Part shown: one piece after another, positions 21,488-31,459 of the stretch | Layout: each line of letters opens with the position of its first letter | How positions within the stretch are numbered: position 1 is the stretch's first letter | NCBI GenBank assembly: GCA_021234155.1 | Contig: JAJEKV010000073.1 | Location: forward strand, 2,080,001-2,144,000 | DNA from: Isoetes taiwanensis | Taxonomy: Eukaryota > Streptophyta > Lycopodiopsida > Isoetales > Isoetaceae | Length of the DNA stretch: 64,000 bases | Direction: 5' to 3' | Position numbers and translations under genes: made by a program | Notes under the pieces: generated by a model | The model's database searches: none | Told to the model about the DNA's origin: nothing | What the model saw: the letters and a program-made list of their open reading frames with translations, nothing else

Positions 21488-21519
21488 TTACAATTACAGT
21501 GAATCAAATTCTTCCTATG

Positions 21520-21675
21520 GTGCACATTGACGTCCAAGGTCTAAAACCACAATAGCATTAGAAGAGATAATTTACACAAGCCTTGATAGGCAAAGCATCA
21601 TATATACATTGACCTCCATGGTCTAAAACCACAATAGCATCAAAAGAGATAATTCACATAAGCCTTCATAGGCAA
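21520..21675. repeat. Two-copy tandem repeat of about 78 bp
   Basis: The unit 'cattgacgtccaaggtctaa...' at 21527-21600 is repeated as 'cattgacctccatggtctaa...' at 21609-21675, both containing 'ctaaaaccacaatagcat' and 'aggcaaa'. It lies just downstream of the last Rep-frame stop codon. Confidence 0.75.
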
Positions 21676-21735
21676 AACAGCATGCATAACAAGTGAACTA
21701 CACAAGTGTATCTACAAACAGTCATGGAGAATCCA

Positions 21736-22185
21736 CTATCGATCAGCTGCCCTCCTCTTGCTAGGCCCAGCATCCTGGGTGTCATGACGACGCCTTATCA
21801 CTTCCAGCTCACGTAACTCCCTTATCAGCAAGCCCCTAGTGAGGTTCAAATGTGATCGCAGCATCTTCCTCTCAAAACTAGCATCGTCTACAGGACAAGC
21901 CTCAACCAACTCAACAACACTCTCAATTTGCTCGAGCAATGCCGTGAGCGCCGTACGAAGATTCCCCACTGCTGCGCAGACACCTCTAACAGCTTCCTCC
22001 GCATCTCTTAGCTCCTGTACAAAATCATACACCTCCTCCTTAACACCTGACTCTACAACCGATTGGTCAATGGATTCAGCATCCTCTGAGCTATCGGTGA
22101 TGACAATCAGCTCGTGCCCGTCATCAGGTCCCACCCCCATACCATTGTCACCTGCGACAACAAGGACATTAGCTAAATGAAGCAC
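21736..22185 (-). CDS. Probable C-terminal exon of the Rep protein (acidic, coiled coil)
   Basis: The frame ends ...'GPSKRRAADR' and contains an acidic stretch ('ELIVITDSSEDAESID') followed by leucine-rich helices ('LRTALTALLEQIESVVELVE') that look like a coiled coil. The nominal ATG start at 22185 lies in what appears to be an intron: an acceptor 'ttgttgtcgcag' ends at 22152 directly before the coding stretch 'GDNGMGVG'. I infer a third exon of the Rep gene with a basic tail that might aid nuclear entry. The donor is not certain, and the frame could be a separate small protein. Confidence 0.5.
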   Translation of the reverse strand: MLHLANVLVVAGDNGMGVGPDDGHELIVITDSSEDAESIDQSVVESGVKEEVYDFVQELRDAEEAVRGVCAAVGNLRTALTALLEQIESVVELVEACPVDDASFERKMLRSHLNLTRGLLIRELRELEVIRRRHDTQDAGPSKRRAADR

Positions 22186-22223
22186 AATGAAATGAAAGCA
22201 AAGCGTAAAGGCAAGCAGCTACA

Positions 22224-23066
22224 TCAAACTACATCAAACTCATCGTCCCCAATGTCAAGCGGGATGAAATCAGCATAGGGATCAGCAGGCTCCTGACACG
22301 GGGGCTGCACTCCGCTATTAGCGTAGACGAAATCATCACTACTGCTTCCCTCTTCAGATCTCTCCTCCCCATCCTCGAACACACCTGCAGCATCCCAAAA
22401 GCGCTTCCTTCTCCTTCCAACACGCTCTATTGGGACCACTCCTGGCTGGCTCCCAAATAATGCCATACGCACATCCTTATAGCTGCATTGTTGCGGTGCC
22501 AGCATAATCCGCCAGGCTGCTTGCACTCGTTCCAACGAGGCATATGCAGAGTTATTGGGCAACACCCAAGAACTCGCCAGCCTGAACTTGCCGGTCTGCA
22601 GCATGCATTTGATGGTGTGAAGAAGGGAGACAGTCCTAAACCTGCCAGCATGATATGAAACATAGTGGAAAGCTTTGGCCATGAGGTTTCGATTGTCAAG
22701 CACTATCAAGTGCTTGACCTCCCCAGCCCCATACAATGCATAAAGCTCCTTCCCAGTGTGCACCTGCTCCGCAGATACATTGTGCATGTGAGCTTTGAAG
22801 TGTAACTTCCCAATGTCTTTTAAACAGTAGCCCACGAGGCCTTCGAAGCAATGCAATTTGCTTCCCCTCAAGGCTTTACACAGGATCATGGCCCCTACCG
22901 GTTTACAAGTGTTCCATCCTAAAAAATTCTTGATTCTTACATTCAAGCTGGATGGGGTCTTCGCATCGGATCGCATCCCAGCTTGGATGTGCAAATGGTC
23001 AAGGTCTGACCCTCTTTCCAATGCAACCACACCTGCTTTGCATTGCTCCTTCAGAAATACAATCAT
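22224..23066 (-). CDS. Rep-type HUH endonuclease domain
   Basis: In 280 residues the HUH motif is 'DLDHLHIQAGMR' (H24 and H26) and the nicking motif is 'GLVGYCLKDIGKLHF' (Y80, K83), the Y-x-x-K arrangement of single-tyrosine Rep enzymes. The family cuts one DNA strand, joins its 5' end to the tyrosine and uses rolling-circle-like transfer. The C-terminal end is acidic ('LDIGDDEFDVV'). The first Rep strand ('ASVTIVFGGCDV') is in the upstream frame, and the two frames meet in an ATGA overlap. No helicase motif is seen. Helitrons are unlikely because their Rep has two tyrosines and a Pif1-type helicase. Confidence 0.75.
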   Translation of the reverse strand: MIVFLKEQCKAGVVALERGSDLDHLHIQAGMRSDAKTPSSLNVRIKNFLGWNTCKPVGAMILCKALRGSKLHCFEGLVGYCLKDIGKLHFKAHMHNVSAEQVHTGKELYALYGAGEVKHLIVLDNRNLMAKAFHYVSYHAGRFRTVSLLHTIKCMLQTGKFRLASSWVLPNNSAYASLERVQAAWRIMLAPQQCSYKDVRMALFGSQPGVVPIERVGRRRKRFWDAAGVFEDGEERSEEGSSSDDFVYANSGVQPPCQEPADPYADFIPLDIGDDEFDVV

Positions 23067-23914
23067 TCGATCATATTAAATACTTGCGGGACATCACATC
23101 CCCCAAACACAATCGTCACGGATGCATCTAGCACCCCGGGCAACTCCACAGCTTCTTCTCCAGGCCCCCCACCAATGTCAATCCCAACATGCTCCTCTAT
23201 AAAGCTGGGAATCCTACGGCCTCTCCCACGTCCTCGCTTCCTAGCCCCACCCCTGGCAGTCCTAACATTCACACGGGGCTCCGCCTCTTCTACAGACTCA
23301 TCCCACATAGGTTCAGCACCGGATTGTGTGATTGAAGGCGCGCATCTCACCTGCCTCCCCCCTCGGCGCCCACCACTACATACTCTGCCTCCATCTCTAC
23401 CACCCCTTCCCCGCCTTGCTCCATCCCTCCTGCACAAGTCAGGTGCCAATGCACCTATTCGATCCTCAAACACGGCAGGTATACCAGCATCACCCCGCAC
23501 TGGACCACCACTTCTCTCACTTCCACCTCTCCGCACTGAACTCTCCATCCCCAGGCTCAATTGCTTGATCCTCCCATCCAGGCCTCCGTCCCCCTCAATT
23601 ACAACATCCCGAAGCGGTGGCTGTGGTCTCGCAAAGGTAACTGGGGCAGGCCTTCTGCTGCAGCTCCCCTTCCTCATTTCAGCAGCCCTACTACACTCAG
23701 GTGGACAGCCTACAGCATCAAGGGAATGAAATATAGCCCGGCCACCTCCGTCTCTGCAACACCTGCAGGGACAACTATCCAACAATACCCTCTGCTCCAC
23801 CACCGTGTACACCTTGACTTTCAACCGTGCATCTCTTCTCATCTGCATGCTGTAGCGTTCTGGCCCCACCCTCCACACAGGAATCCAAATTCGCCCAGCC
23901 CTCTCCGGAAACAC
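23063..23914 (-). CDS. N-terminal part of the Rep protein
   Basis: 283 residues with a cysteine cluster near the N-terminus ('SCPCRCCRD' and 'GCPPEC'), a long R/G-rich basic middle ('RRGRGGRDGG', 'RKRGRGRGRR'), and a C-terminal strand 'VTIVFGGCDVPQVFNMIE'. That strand occupies the place of Rep motif I, and the motif II frame starts within 4 nt. So this and 22224-23066 are most simply one gene split by a frame change. The basic region may bind DNA; that is inference. Start at 23914 is the first ATG; the true start may lie further upstream. Confidence 0.6.
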   Translation of the reverse strand: MFPERAGRIWIPVWRVGPERYSMQMRRDARLKVKVYTVVEQRVLLDSCPCRCCRDGGGRAIFHSLDAVGCPPECSRAAEMRKGSCSRRPAPVTFARPQPPLRDVVIEGDGGLDGRIKQLSLGMESSVRRGGSERSGGPVRGDAGIPAVFEDRIGALAPDLCRRDGARRGRGGRDGGRVCSGGRRGGRQVRCAPSITQSGAEPMWDESVEEAEPRVNVRTARGGARKRGRGRGRRIPSFIEEHVGIDIGGGPGEEAVELPGVLDASVTIVFGGCDVPQVFNMIE

Positions 23915-24234
23915 CTCTCACCTGCGGCCTGTTATGCTAATTTCGCCTCACTGAACCTGCACAGACAAACACACGAGATTTGCGAGGGATTCAAGGACGC
24001 TCACCAACAGCCTCCATCGCCCTCCAAGCTCCAACCGGATTCCTTGAGCGCTAACAGCAGAGAAATGCCAGGCGGTCGTCTCCAACATGCCGAAGCGCAC
24101 GCCTCCCTCTCCCACAGGCCTCCCTCTGTACACACACCACAGGGCAGCGATCCAAATGGCTCGTGCCTTCCAAATTTGGCTCCCTGCAATTCAACCCTTG
24201 CAAGAACGGCCCATGCAAAAAGCAACCTCCAGAC

Positions 24235-24364
24235 CACCCAAAATAGCATGAAACAGTGAAGCTCCTCTCACATGGCTAATTATACCCTTTTCAATACAAT
24301 ACTATACGGAAATCATAGGCCAAACCACTGCCTGAAAACCCTCCACAACCCCAAAACGAAAATA
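24235..24364 (-). repeat. Right terminal inverted repeat of the HUH element
   Basis: Its reverse complement begins 'attttcgttttggggttgtg' and contains 'gccatgtgagaggagctt'. It lies upstream of the Rep gene, so the repeat probably also contains the promoter; a matching transcript orientation from the left arm would run into the element from the other side. Confidence 0.8.
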
Positions 24365-24396
24365 GCATACTATATTCAATGTGTTAAATATCATAG

Positions 24397-25476
24397 GTCA
24401 CCATTGATTAATGGGCTAAAGCCTTTCTTAATTTTTGCAATGGTTCCTTGATGTCTCTAAATCACTACATGAACACCATATAATTTGCCTGTTCATGAAA
24501 CGGTTTATTTTTTACGAATTGTATATTTGCATTAAAATAATATCCATCTATTATCATCCTTTCCCATTGGACAAAAAAAAAAATTCACACAATCTAACAT
24601 GGCATTTCAACCAGAACATCCAAAGGAGACAAAAGGGAACACCAAAGAGTTATAAAATTTTGCAGTGTGCCAACAATATATCAACAATTATTCAGTTACG
24701 TAGTGGAAGCTAAGACAAAGGTTATCTAAACACGTGCACGCTCGCCACGGAGGGTCCCGACAGCATTGACCATGTTTGTTAACGCACATCAAGATCATAA
24801 TCATGCTGCATAACGTGATTAATTCAACACTTAAATGATATGGCCATAAATATCAAGCACCTATAGCAATGTTTTGGACTCAAGATATTATGGAATGGAT
24901 TTGTTGATCTTATCAACCAGTCTGAAAAATAAACCTACCATTCAAGATACATAAATCACCACGAGAGGAAAACACTTGTCAAACGCCTTGAGTATATGGT
25001 CTTCGCTAAGGTGTAATTATTGATTATTGCAAAAGCCGGGTCAAGGGACTCAGTAGTAGGTTCATCACGTGTGACAATAACATGACTGCAAATAGAATCT
25101 TGCAGACACTTGGCATGATAGCTTTAAATGATGCAAATTAACAAGAAATCTTAAATAAATGGTCTGTAAGCTTAGACCAACAACTCTGCAATAACTTTAA
25201 TATGAAATATTGATTTTTCGTAGTCAATCTCCTTTGCATTGATAAGTTCAGTATTTCCTAAATCAAGATTGATGCAACCACTCGAAAAATTGCCTCTCTA
25301 GAAAAACCAACGCTAGAACTTGGCCATCACTAAGCACAGACTGGGGTTCATCCACAATACCTTGAATATGTAGCAAAATAACAAGGGGTTCCAGGGGGGA
25401 TTTTATATGGATGTAAAAAATAGCAATTCCTGAAACCATAGTCCATATATCCCTAAAACAATTGAATGGGTTGTTA
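24397..25476. repeat. Segmental duplication, copy A, right part
   Basis: Matches 29162-30155 of copy B almost throughout ('gcaatggttccttgatgtct', 'tgttgatcttatcaaccagt', 'gccgggtcaag'). The match ends at 25476. It has no conserved frame. Confidence 0.85.
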
Positions 25477-25860
25477 TAAACAAGGTGCTACGCACGGGGG
25501 GTTGCCCTCCGGTGGCCCGAGAGTGTGATTTCATAGGTTTTGTTTCTTTCTTTTGTGTTTGAATGAGTGTGTCTTTATTAGTAAAGTTGCTATTCATTGA
25601 GATGGTTGTAATGTGTTGCTTTATCATGTAGTGATTATTATGTAGGTTTTGTTAACACACATTGACTGAGTTCATGAGATTGTATTGCTCATCTAGAGTT
25701 GTAACCAATCAAGAAAGGCGTAGAATATGAGCTAAAAAGTATGTTATTCATTAGAGAGCAATTACCCTAATGTATTTATTTTGTGGCATTTAGATGCTAA
25801 TCTTATTTGTTTCATTAACACCACAGAGCCAAAGGGAAATGGAGGCTCAATATAGTCTTA
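25477..25860. other. Spacer between copies A and the foldback
   Basis: No gene or repeat is recognised; 25500-25630 contains a short minus-strand frame without domain similarity. Confidence 0.4.
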
Positions 25861-25863
25861 TCC

Positions 25864-26270
25864 TGGATTGGACCCCATCCTCCGGAATCCCATCCCACAT
25901 GGGATCCCCTCCTCTGGTATCCAGCAGTCAAGGGGATCCCCTCCTCCGGGATGGGTAACTGCATAGTTAGGGCCGAGTTTTGGTTGGATCATGCATCTCT
26001 GATAGTAGCAGCGCTCGCTACGCTTCCTCCTTGGCATCTACCTGCTACTCTTCTCCAACCCATTCCGACCATCTTTGAAGTGATCCCACCGATTCCATGG
26101 AGAATCGAGGGAGAAACACCAACCACAAAAAAACTCTAATTTTTGTTATAAGGGGTCGCAGTATTATGCAGTAACTGCGTAGTAAGATGGGATCCCTGCC
26201 CTCTGGGATCACATCTCTGGGGAAACCCGTCATTTGGGATCACACCTCCAAGGTCCCCCAATCCAAGTTA
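25864..26270. mobile_element. Probable foldback element
   Basis: The left side ('tggattggaccccatcctcc') is partly inverted on the right (reverse complement 'ttggattgggggaccttgga'). The flanking interiors share 'gggatccc' blocks and 'taactgcatag' / 'taactgcataat' in opposite orientation. The fold is imperfect and the ends are uncertain. No target duplication was found. Confidence 0.4.
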
Positions 26271-26335
26271 AAATTATCCTATGCCATATACGTTGGATCA
26301 TAAACCTACAACATGGGTTGTATTTTTGGGCAATT

Positions 26336-27815
26336 GCCTACGGAATGGAAAATCACTCAGCAATTTCACTCAAACAGTCATGTGCATGTGATTAGCAGGT
26401 AAATCGACCCAGTTCCCATGTTGTGGTGGCCTAGAACTGGGTCGCAATTCCAGACCCGTTCTGGGCTCTTGCTGGTTGCGGGGCTCCGGGAATCTGCTCC
26501 CCAGTTTCCATGCCGCCATACAGTTCAGATGCTCTCAACAAGCTAACGTGGTGGCACAATCATCATTCCATCGGATGCAAGCATATGCCACAGCATATGC
26601 CACGCCATCAAATTCCAGCCTTCAAATTCAGGTCAAGATAAGGTCAAATCCCCTGTATTTGACTTACCCCTATCAGCCAAGCAAACCATTGAATAAATAC
26701 AATCTTTCAAATTTCAAAGTTTGGCCAAACAAACAATGAGCCTGGGGAGTCGAACCTTAGTATAAGTTCCGACGCTCATCCAAGCATATTAGGTATCCCA
26801 CAAGAGGGATGCCTAGTATGCTTAGGGGCCGAAGCCCACTAACAAAGCACACAAGTTAGGCGCACATTATTTTAATACATAATTCTGTCAACCAATTGCA
26901 GCCTGCTCACAATTATTCAACACTCAAGCAATTTCACTCAAGCAGTTAGGAATCTGCTCCCCAGTTTCCATGTCGCCATACAGTTCAGATGCTCTCAAGA
27001 AGCTAACATGGTGGCACAATCATCATTCCTTCTCATGAATGAACCAAATATATTTGCACCAACTTTGAACAATTAAGAAACTTATTGCGGCCGCTGCTAA
27101 CATTTCTCATGACCGACTCCCTTAAATGTGATCCTCACTACAGTACTTAGGTATTGAAGTTAAACAATCCATTCGGTCTATGCCAAACAACACTATTTAC
27201 TCATTAACATGGCAAAGACTAAATGTTAGATTCTAATCCTAAATGTGGGTGTTAGAATAACATCAACTCTGGATGAATGTATTGAGAACTTGAAGTGAGA
27301 GTTGTGGAGAGCAAGTGCAATTTGTGTCTTTGAATCCTTACATGCATAAAATTGCTTGATGGGCGACTTTTCTGCTCGGAAGAAGGCAACATGAGAGAGT
27401 CATTTGATATTTTATCTATCTTGAACGACAAAATCAAAGAATTATTAATACACTAGTGAGACATGATTAAATTACAAGAAATTTATCGCGGCAGCCAAGG
27501 CCGCCACGAACTTTTCTCTTCATTTGTCTCATTTATATGTTTCAAACCATACAATAAAAGAAAATAATGCGTGATTAGGTAAATAATGTAATTGCCTTTT
27601 CAAACCTGGGGAATTAATGAGCAATGGATTATAAACATCTTTGTCTCCATGAGTAGACTCGAGTTATAAATAATTCATCAATAGTATCCAGACGATGGGT
27701 CTCTTACAAATTCATGCATATGCCATTGCATTAATCTATTTCTTAGGGCGTTAAACTAGCAAGGCTAATGTTGCAGTAAATTTCAATTTGTTAAATATCA
27801 TAGGTCACCATTGAT
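26336..27815. repeat. Segmental duplication, copy B, left part
   Basis: 26336-26570 and 26949-27815 match copy A. A 370-bp stretch (about 26571-26948) is absent from copy A; after it the sequence restarts at 'gaatctgctccccagtttcc', so part of the duplicated segment is present twice. The extra stretch carries a tRNA-like 'gagtcgaacctta' but no gene. At 27782-27803 it retains the single-copy target sequence of the HUH element. Confidence 0.8.
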
Positions 27816-27825
27816 TAATGGGCTA

Positions 27826-29161
27826 ACAATTGTTTTCGCGCAGAAATTCATGATTGGCCACGGAAAGCCCACTTGTTTCGGGCTTTGGTAGAGCCTGTTT
27901 TACTGTATGGTTCTGAAGTGTGGGGGCCTGCCATTAGTGCTAGTGCTTGGGAGAGCTTGGAGCAGGTGCAAAAGTCCTTTCTCACTTACAGCCTCGGAGT
28001 TAAAACAACGGTGCCCTATGCTATTCTTTTACAAGAGACAGGTTTTTGGCCTCTTCAACATTCTGCCATGAAGCGCCATCTCCACTGGGTCAAAGCATGG
28101 AGGTGGGGGACACTTTTTGTGTCAGCGACACATGGTGCTTAGGGGGTGCTTTCCGGAGCTATTTTCTTTGTATTTTTAAAAAATATTTTTCTTCTATTTT
28201 TTTGATATTTTTTCCTGAAACACATTCATATTACGCCTTGGAATACAAAATTTCAGCTTCATCGGAGTTATAGAAAAAAAGATAAAAATAAGTAAAATTT
28301 CCCACATTAGGTGCTTAGGGGGTGCTTGGCTGGCGCAAAAATGCCCCCCAACTCCATGCTTTGACCCCACTATATCTGCAAGGTGCACCACATGGATGAT
28401 GTTAGGTATCCTGTTCTTGCACTTGCCATGGCTGAATCTCCTCAGCGTTTGAAACGATGTTGGAAAGAGCATTGCACTACATGGTTTTCCCGTTGGGCTG
28501 TGCAACCAGACCACTGCCTGATGCTTGCCAGTTCTGATCCTGAGCTTTTGCAACAATATCTCAATGGTCGTTTTTCTCAAAAGATATGGGGACTTGATTA
28601 CTTTGGCCCAAGTGAAAACCGGTCATTATCATGCACACATAAATCCCACCTTGGCACCGGGGCCCCAAGCTTATTTGCTTGCTTCATTGTCGGGAACAAG
28701 CTTGTAGCTATTGCATCAATTCGCATACGGGTCCCACAGTTCTGGATTGAGAGACGGTAGATGGGAGGGCCGCAATTGCCGCATGAGAAGCGAGACTATG
28801 TGCTGTTGCGATTCATGGGTTATTGAAGATGAAAGCCATACTCTTCTGAGTTGCCCTAGTTCGGAATCATTTTTTGACCTTAGCATTCCATTCCACGCTT
28901 CCACAACTTCTCAGAGCACCATCTGTGCATGACTTGGCATTATACATACTTGAGGTTCTAGATAAACGTCTGCAATTACTGAGCTCTCAGTAGTAATTAT
29001 CTCTGCTTGTCTAGTATCATCATTACTGCAAAGGTTTTTCCCTTGAAAACCTTTCGAGGCAGGGGTTTTTTAATCCTAGTAGCAATGATTGTACTAGACC
29101 ATTGTATGGGTCCCATGACCTATTGGTCTCCGTACGTTAAAAAAACTATTCTATTCTATTC
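27826..29161 (+). mobile_element. LINE 3' fragment, plus strand, carrying a MITE
   Basis: The + strand encodes the RT C-terminal region ('VEPVLLYGSEVWGP', 'LEQVQKSFLTYSLGV'), then after the MITE 'RYPVLALAMAESPQRLKRCW' and a C-terminal zinc-knuckle region ('CCCDSWVIEDESHTLLSC'). The 3' end has a GACC-TATT-GGTC hairpin (29117-29128), TACGTTAAAA and a (CTATT)n tail. It is 5'-truncated: no RT core is present. Copy A lacks it, so it inserted after the A/B duplication. Confidence 0.85.
28087..28367. mobile_element. MITE with 4-bp duplication inside the LINE
   Basis: The left end 'GGGTCAAAGCATGGAGGTGG' is the inverted partner of the right end (reverse complement 'GGGTCAAAGCATGGAGTTGG'), with the match reaching about 30 bp. 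CACT occurs at 28083-28086 and 28368-28371. The 281-bp element has no reading frame. Removing it joins the LINE frame to its downstream block. A repeated 'ggtgcttagggggtgctt' lies just inside the ends (28135 and 28310). Confidence 0.85.
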
Positions 29162-30155
29162 TTAGTTTTTGCAATGGTTCCTTGATGTCTCTAAATCACT
29201 ACATGAACACCATATAATTTGCTTGTTCATGAAACGGTTTATTTTTTACAAATTGTATATTTGCATTAAAATAATATCCATCTATTATCATCCCTTCCCG
29301 TTGGACAAAAAAAAATTCACACAATCTAACATGGCATCTCAACCAGAACATCTAAAGGAGACAAAAGGGAACACCAAAGAGTTATAAAATTTTGCAGTGT
29401 GCCAATAATATATCAACAATTATTCAGTTACGTAGTGGAAGCTAAGACAAAGGTTATCTAAACAAGTGCAAGCTCGCCACTGAGGGTCCCTACAGCATTG
29501 ACCGATCATAATCATGCTGCATAACGTAATATCAAGCACCTATAGCAATCTTTTGAACTCAAGATATTATGGAATGGATTTGTTGATCTTATCAACCAGT
29601 CTGAAAAATAAACCTACCATTCAAGATACATAAATCACCACGAGAGGAAAACACTTGTCAAACGCCTTGAGTATATGGTCTTCACTAAGGTGTAATTGTT
29701 GATTATTGCAAAAGCCGGGTCAAGAGACTCAGTAGTAGGTTCATCACGTGTGACAATAACATGTGCAAATAGAATCTTGCAGACACTTGGCATGATAGCT
29801 GTAAATGATGCAAATTAACAAGAAATCTTAAATAAATGTGTCTGTAAGCTTAGACCAACAACTCTGCAACAACATTAATAAGAAATGTTGATTTTTCGTA
29901 GTTAATCTCCTTTGCATTGATAAGTTCAGCATTTCCTAAATCAAGATTGATGCAACCACTCGAAAAATTACCTCTCTGGAAAAACCAACGCTAGAACTTG
30001 GCCATCACTAAGCACTGACTGGGGTTCATCCACAATACCTTGAATATGTAGCAAAATAACAGGGGGTTCTAGGGGGATTTTATATGGATGTAACAAATAG
30101 CAATTCCTGAAACTACAGTCCATATATCCTTAAAACAATTGAATGGGTTGTTATA
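29162..30155. repeat. Segmental duplication, copy B, right part
   Basis: Matches 24430-25476 with small differences and one 50-bp deletion near 29510. The match ends in an A run at 30156. Confidence 0.85.
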
Positions 30156-30590
30156 AAAAAAAAAAACATAGATTCAAGATAAAAAATAATCCCATTAACT
30201 CACTGGGTATACTGATTAAAGTAGTCTTATTAAGATATCGAGTTATTTTGGTAGAGGTTCGAGCCCCCGTATTTCATATTCTAAAATCTTAGGCAAAGCC
30301 GTATAGAGGCTCGATATTCTCTCAAAACCTTAGGTGAAATCTTATTTCATATTTCAAAGTCATAGGCGCCTCCAATCATAAATGACTATAAGCGAAACGA
30401 GAGGTGCTCACAAGCCCCAACATACGATCTAGATCGTAGGATCGACGAATCCGACGAATGTGGTAGTCCAGGGTGTACCTCGTTTAGATCCATAACTAGA
30501 CTTCATAAAGGAAAATAACCAGACAATTGTGGAGAATGATCATACACACCAGGCCAATACCAACACCAGAATGTACTCTCTCCTTGAAGA
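30156..30590. other. Unique interval with tRNA-like motif
   Basis: AT-rich sequence containing 'ggtagaggttcgagcccccg' at about 30249-30268, which resembles a box B, but no good box A was found at the right spacing. No gene. Confidence 0.3.
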
Positions 30591-31459
30591 CAGACATCAC
30601 ATTACCGATCCGATTACTAATCTCCGCCATCTCTGCCTGTCCGATGTCGCTTGCGTCTCTCTCTAAAACGCCTTCACTGAATTTGATAAATTCTACTAGA
30701 ACCCCTTTGGCCTCTTTAATCCAGCACTTTTAGCCTTTTTACATCCAACGGCTGTCTGGAAAATGCCTTCTAACCCTTTTCATCTAACGGCTGCGAAATT
30801 TATAACTTTTGGACCAAATGACATTTTTGCAAAACGGGGGTGGGTGGCCTTTTGGCATATACCATATATATCTTGTGTAGCAATATGGCAACTGGGTCTC
30901 TTCTTCTGCCTCTGGAATGGAAAAGTGCTCAGCAATTCCACTCAAACAATCATGTGTAGGATCGACTCAATTGCCATATTGTGGCGGCCTGGAACTAGGT
31001 CGCGATTCCAGACCCGCTCCGGGCTCTTGCTGGTCGGGGGACCCCTGGAATCTGCTCCCCAGTTTCCATGCCGCCATACAGTTCCGATGCTCTCAATAAG
31101 CTAATGTGGTGGCACAATCATCATTCCTTCTCATGAATGAACCAAATATATTTACACCAACTTTGAACAATTAAGAAACTTATTGCAGCCGCTGCTAACA
31201 TTTCTCATGACCGACTCCCTTAAATGTGATCCTCACTACAGTACTTAGGTATTGAGGTTAAACAATCCATTCGGTCTATGCCAAACAACACTACTTACTC
31301 ATTAACATGGCAAAGACTAAATGTTAGATTCTAATCCTAAATGTGGGTGTTAAAAAAACTATTCTATTCTATTCTATTCTAGATGAATGTAATGAGAACT
31401 TGAAGTGAGTTGTGGAGAGTAAGTGCAATTTGTGTCTCTGAATCCTACATCCATAAAAT
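30590..31459. repeat. Segmental duplication, copy C, with PAP 5' flank
   Basis: 30600-30890 matches the PAP 5' flank and first codons region at 19030-19270, but the PAP coding sequence has been lost. From 30885 the sequence follows copies A and B. The copy is cut at 31459 by a chromovirus end and resumes at 43309. Confidence 0.8.

Larger units (their letters stand above)
20336..24374 (-). mobile_element. HUH/Rep transposon, Replitron-like, with terminal inverted repeats
   Basis: A 4,039-bp insert in copy A. A 22-bp direct repeat flanks it exactly (20314-20335 and 24375-24396); copy B has that sequence once (27782-27803), giving the empty site. Inside, 20344-20472 and the reverse complement of 24235-24364 match over about 130 bp. 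The minus strand encodes a Rep-type HUH endonuclease (three frames: 23914-23063, 23066-22224, 22185-21736). No helicase and no DDE transposase were seen. HUH plus no helicase fits the Replitron group as I recall it; the inverted repeats and the 22-bp flanking repeat need comparison with that group. It could instead be a Rep element of an undescribed family. Confidence 0.75.

Noticed and set aside
23043-24259. Long plus-strand frames (23043-23729 and 23561-24259)
   Set aside because: They lie opposite the GC-rich Rep N-terminal frames and have proline/serine-rich low-complexity translations; taken as antisense shadows.
20336-24374. Helitron
   Set aside because: Only one catalytic tyrosine motif, no Pif1-like helicase, and the element has long inverted repeats and flanking direct repeats, none of which fit Helitrons.
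20336-24374. Integrated geminivirus or other CRESS-DNA virus copy
   Set aside because: No superfamily 3 helicase and no capsid-like gene seen; the insertion boundaries look like a transposon.
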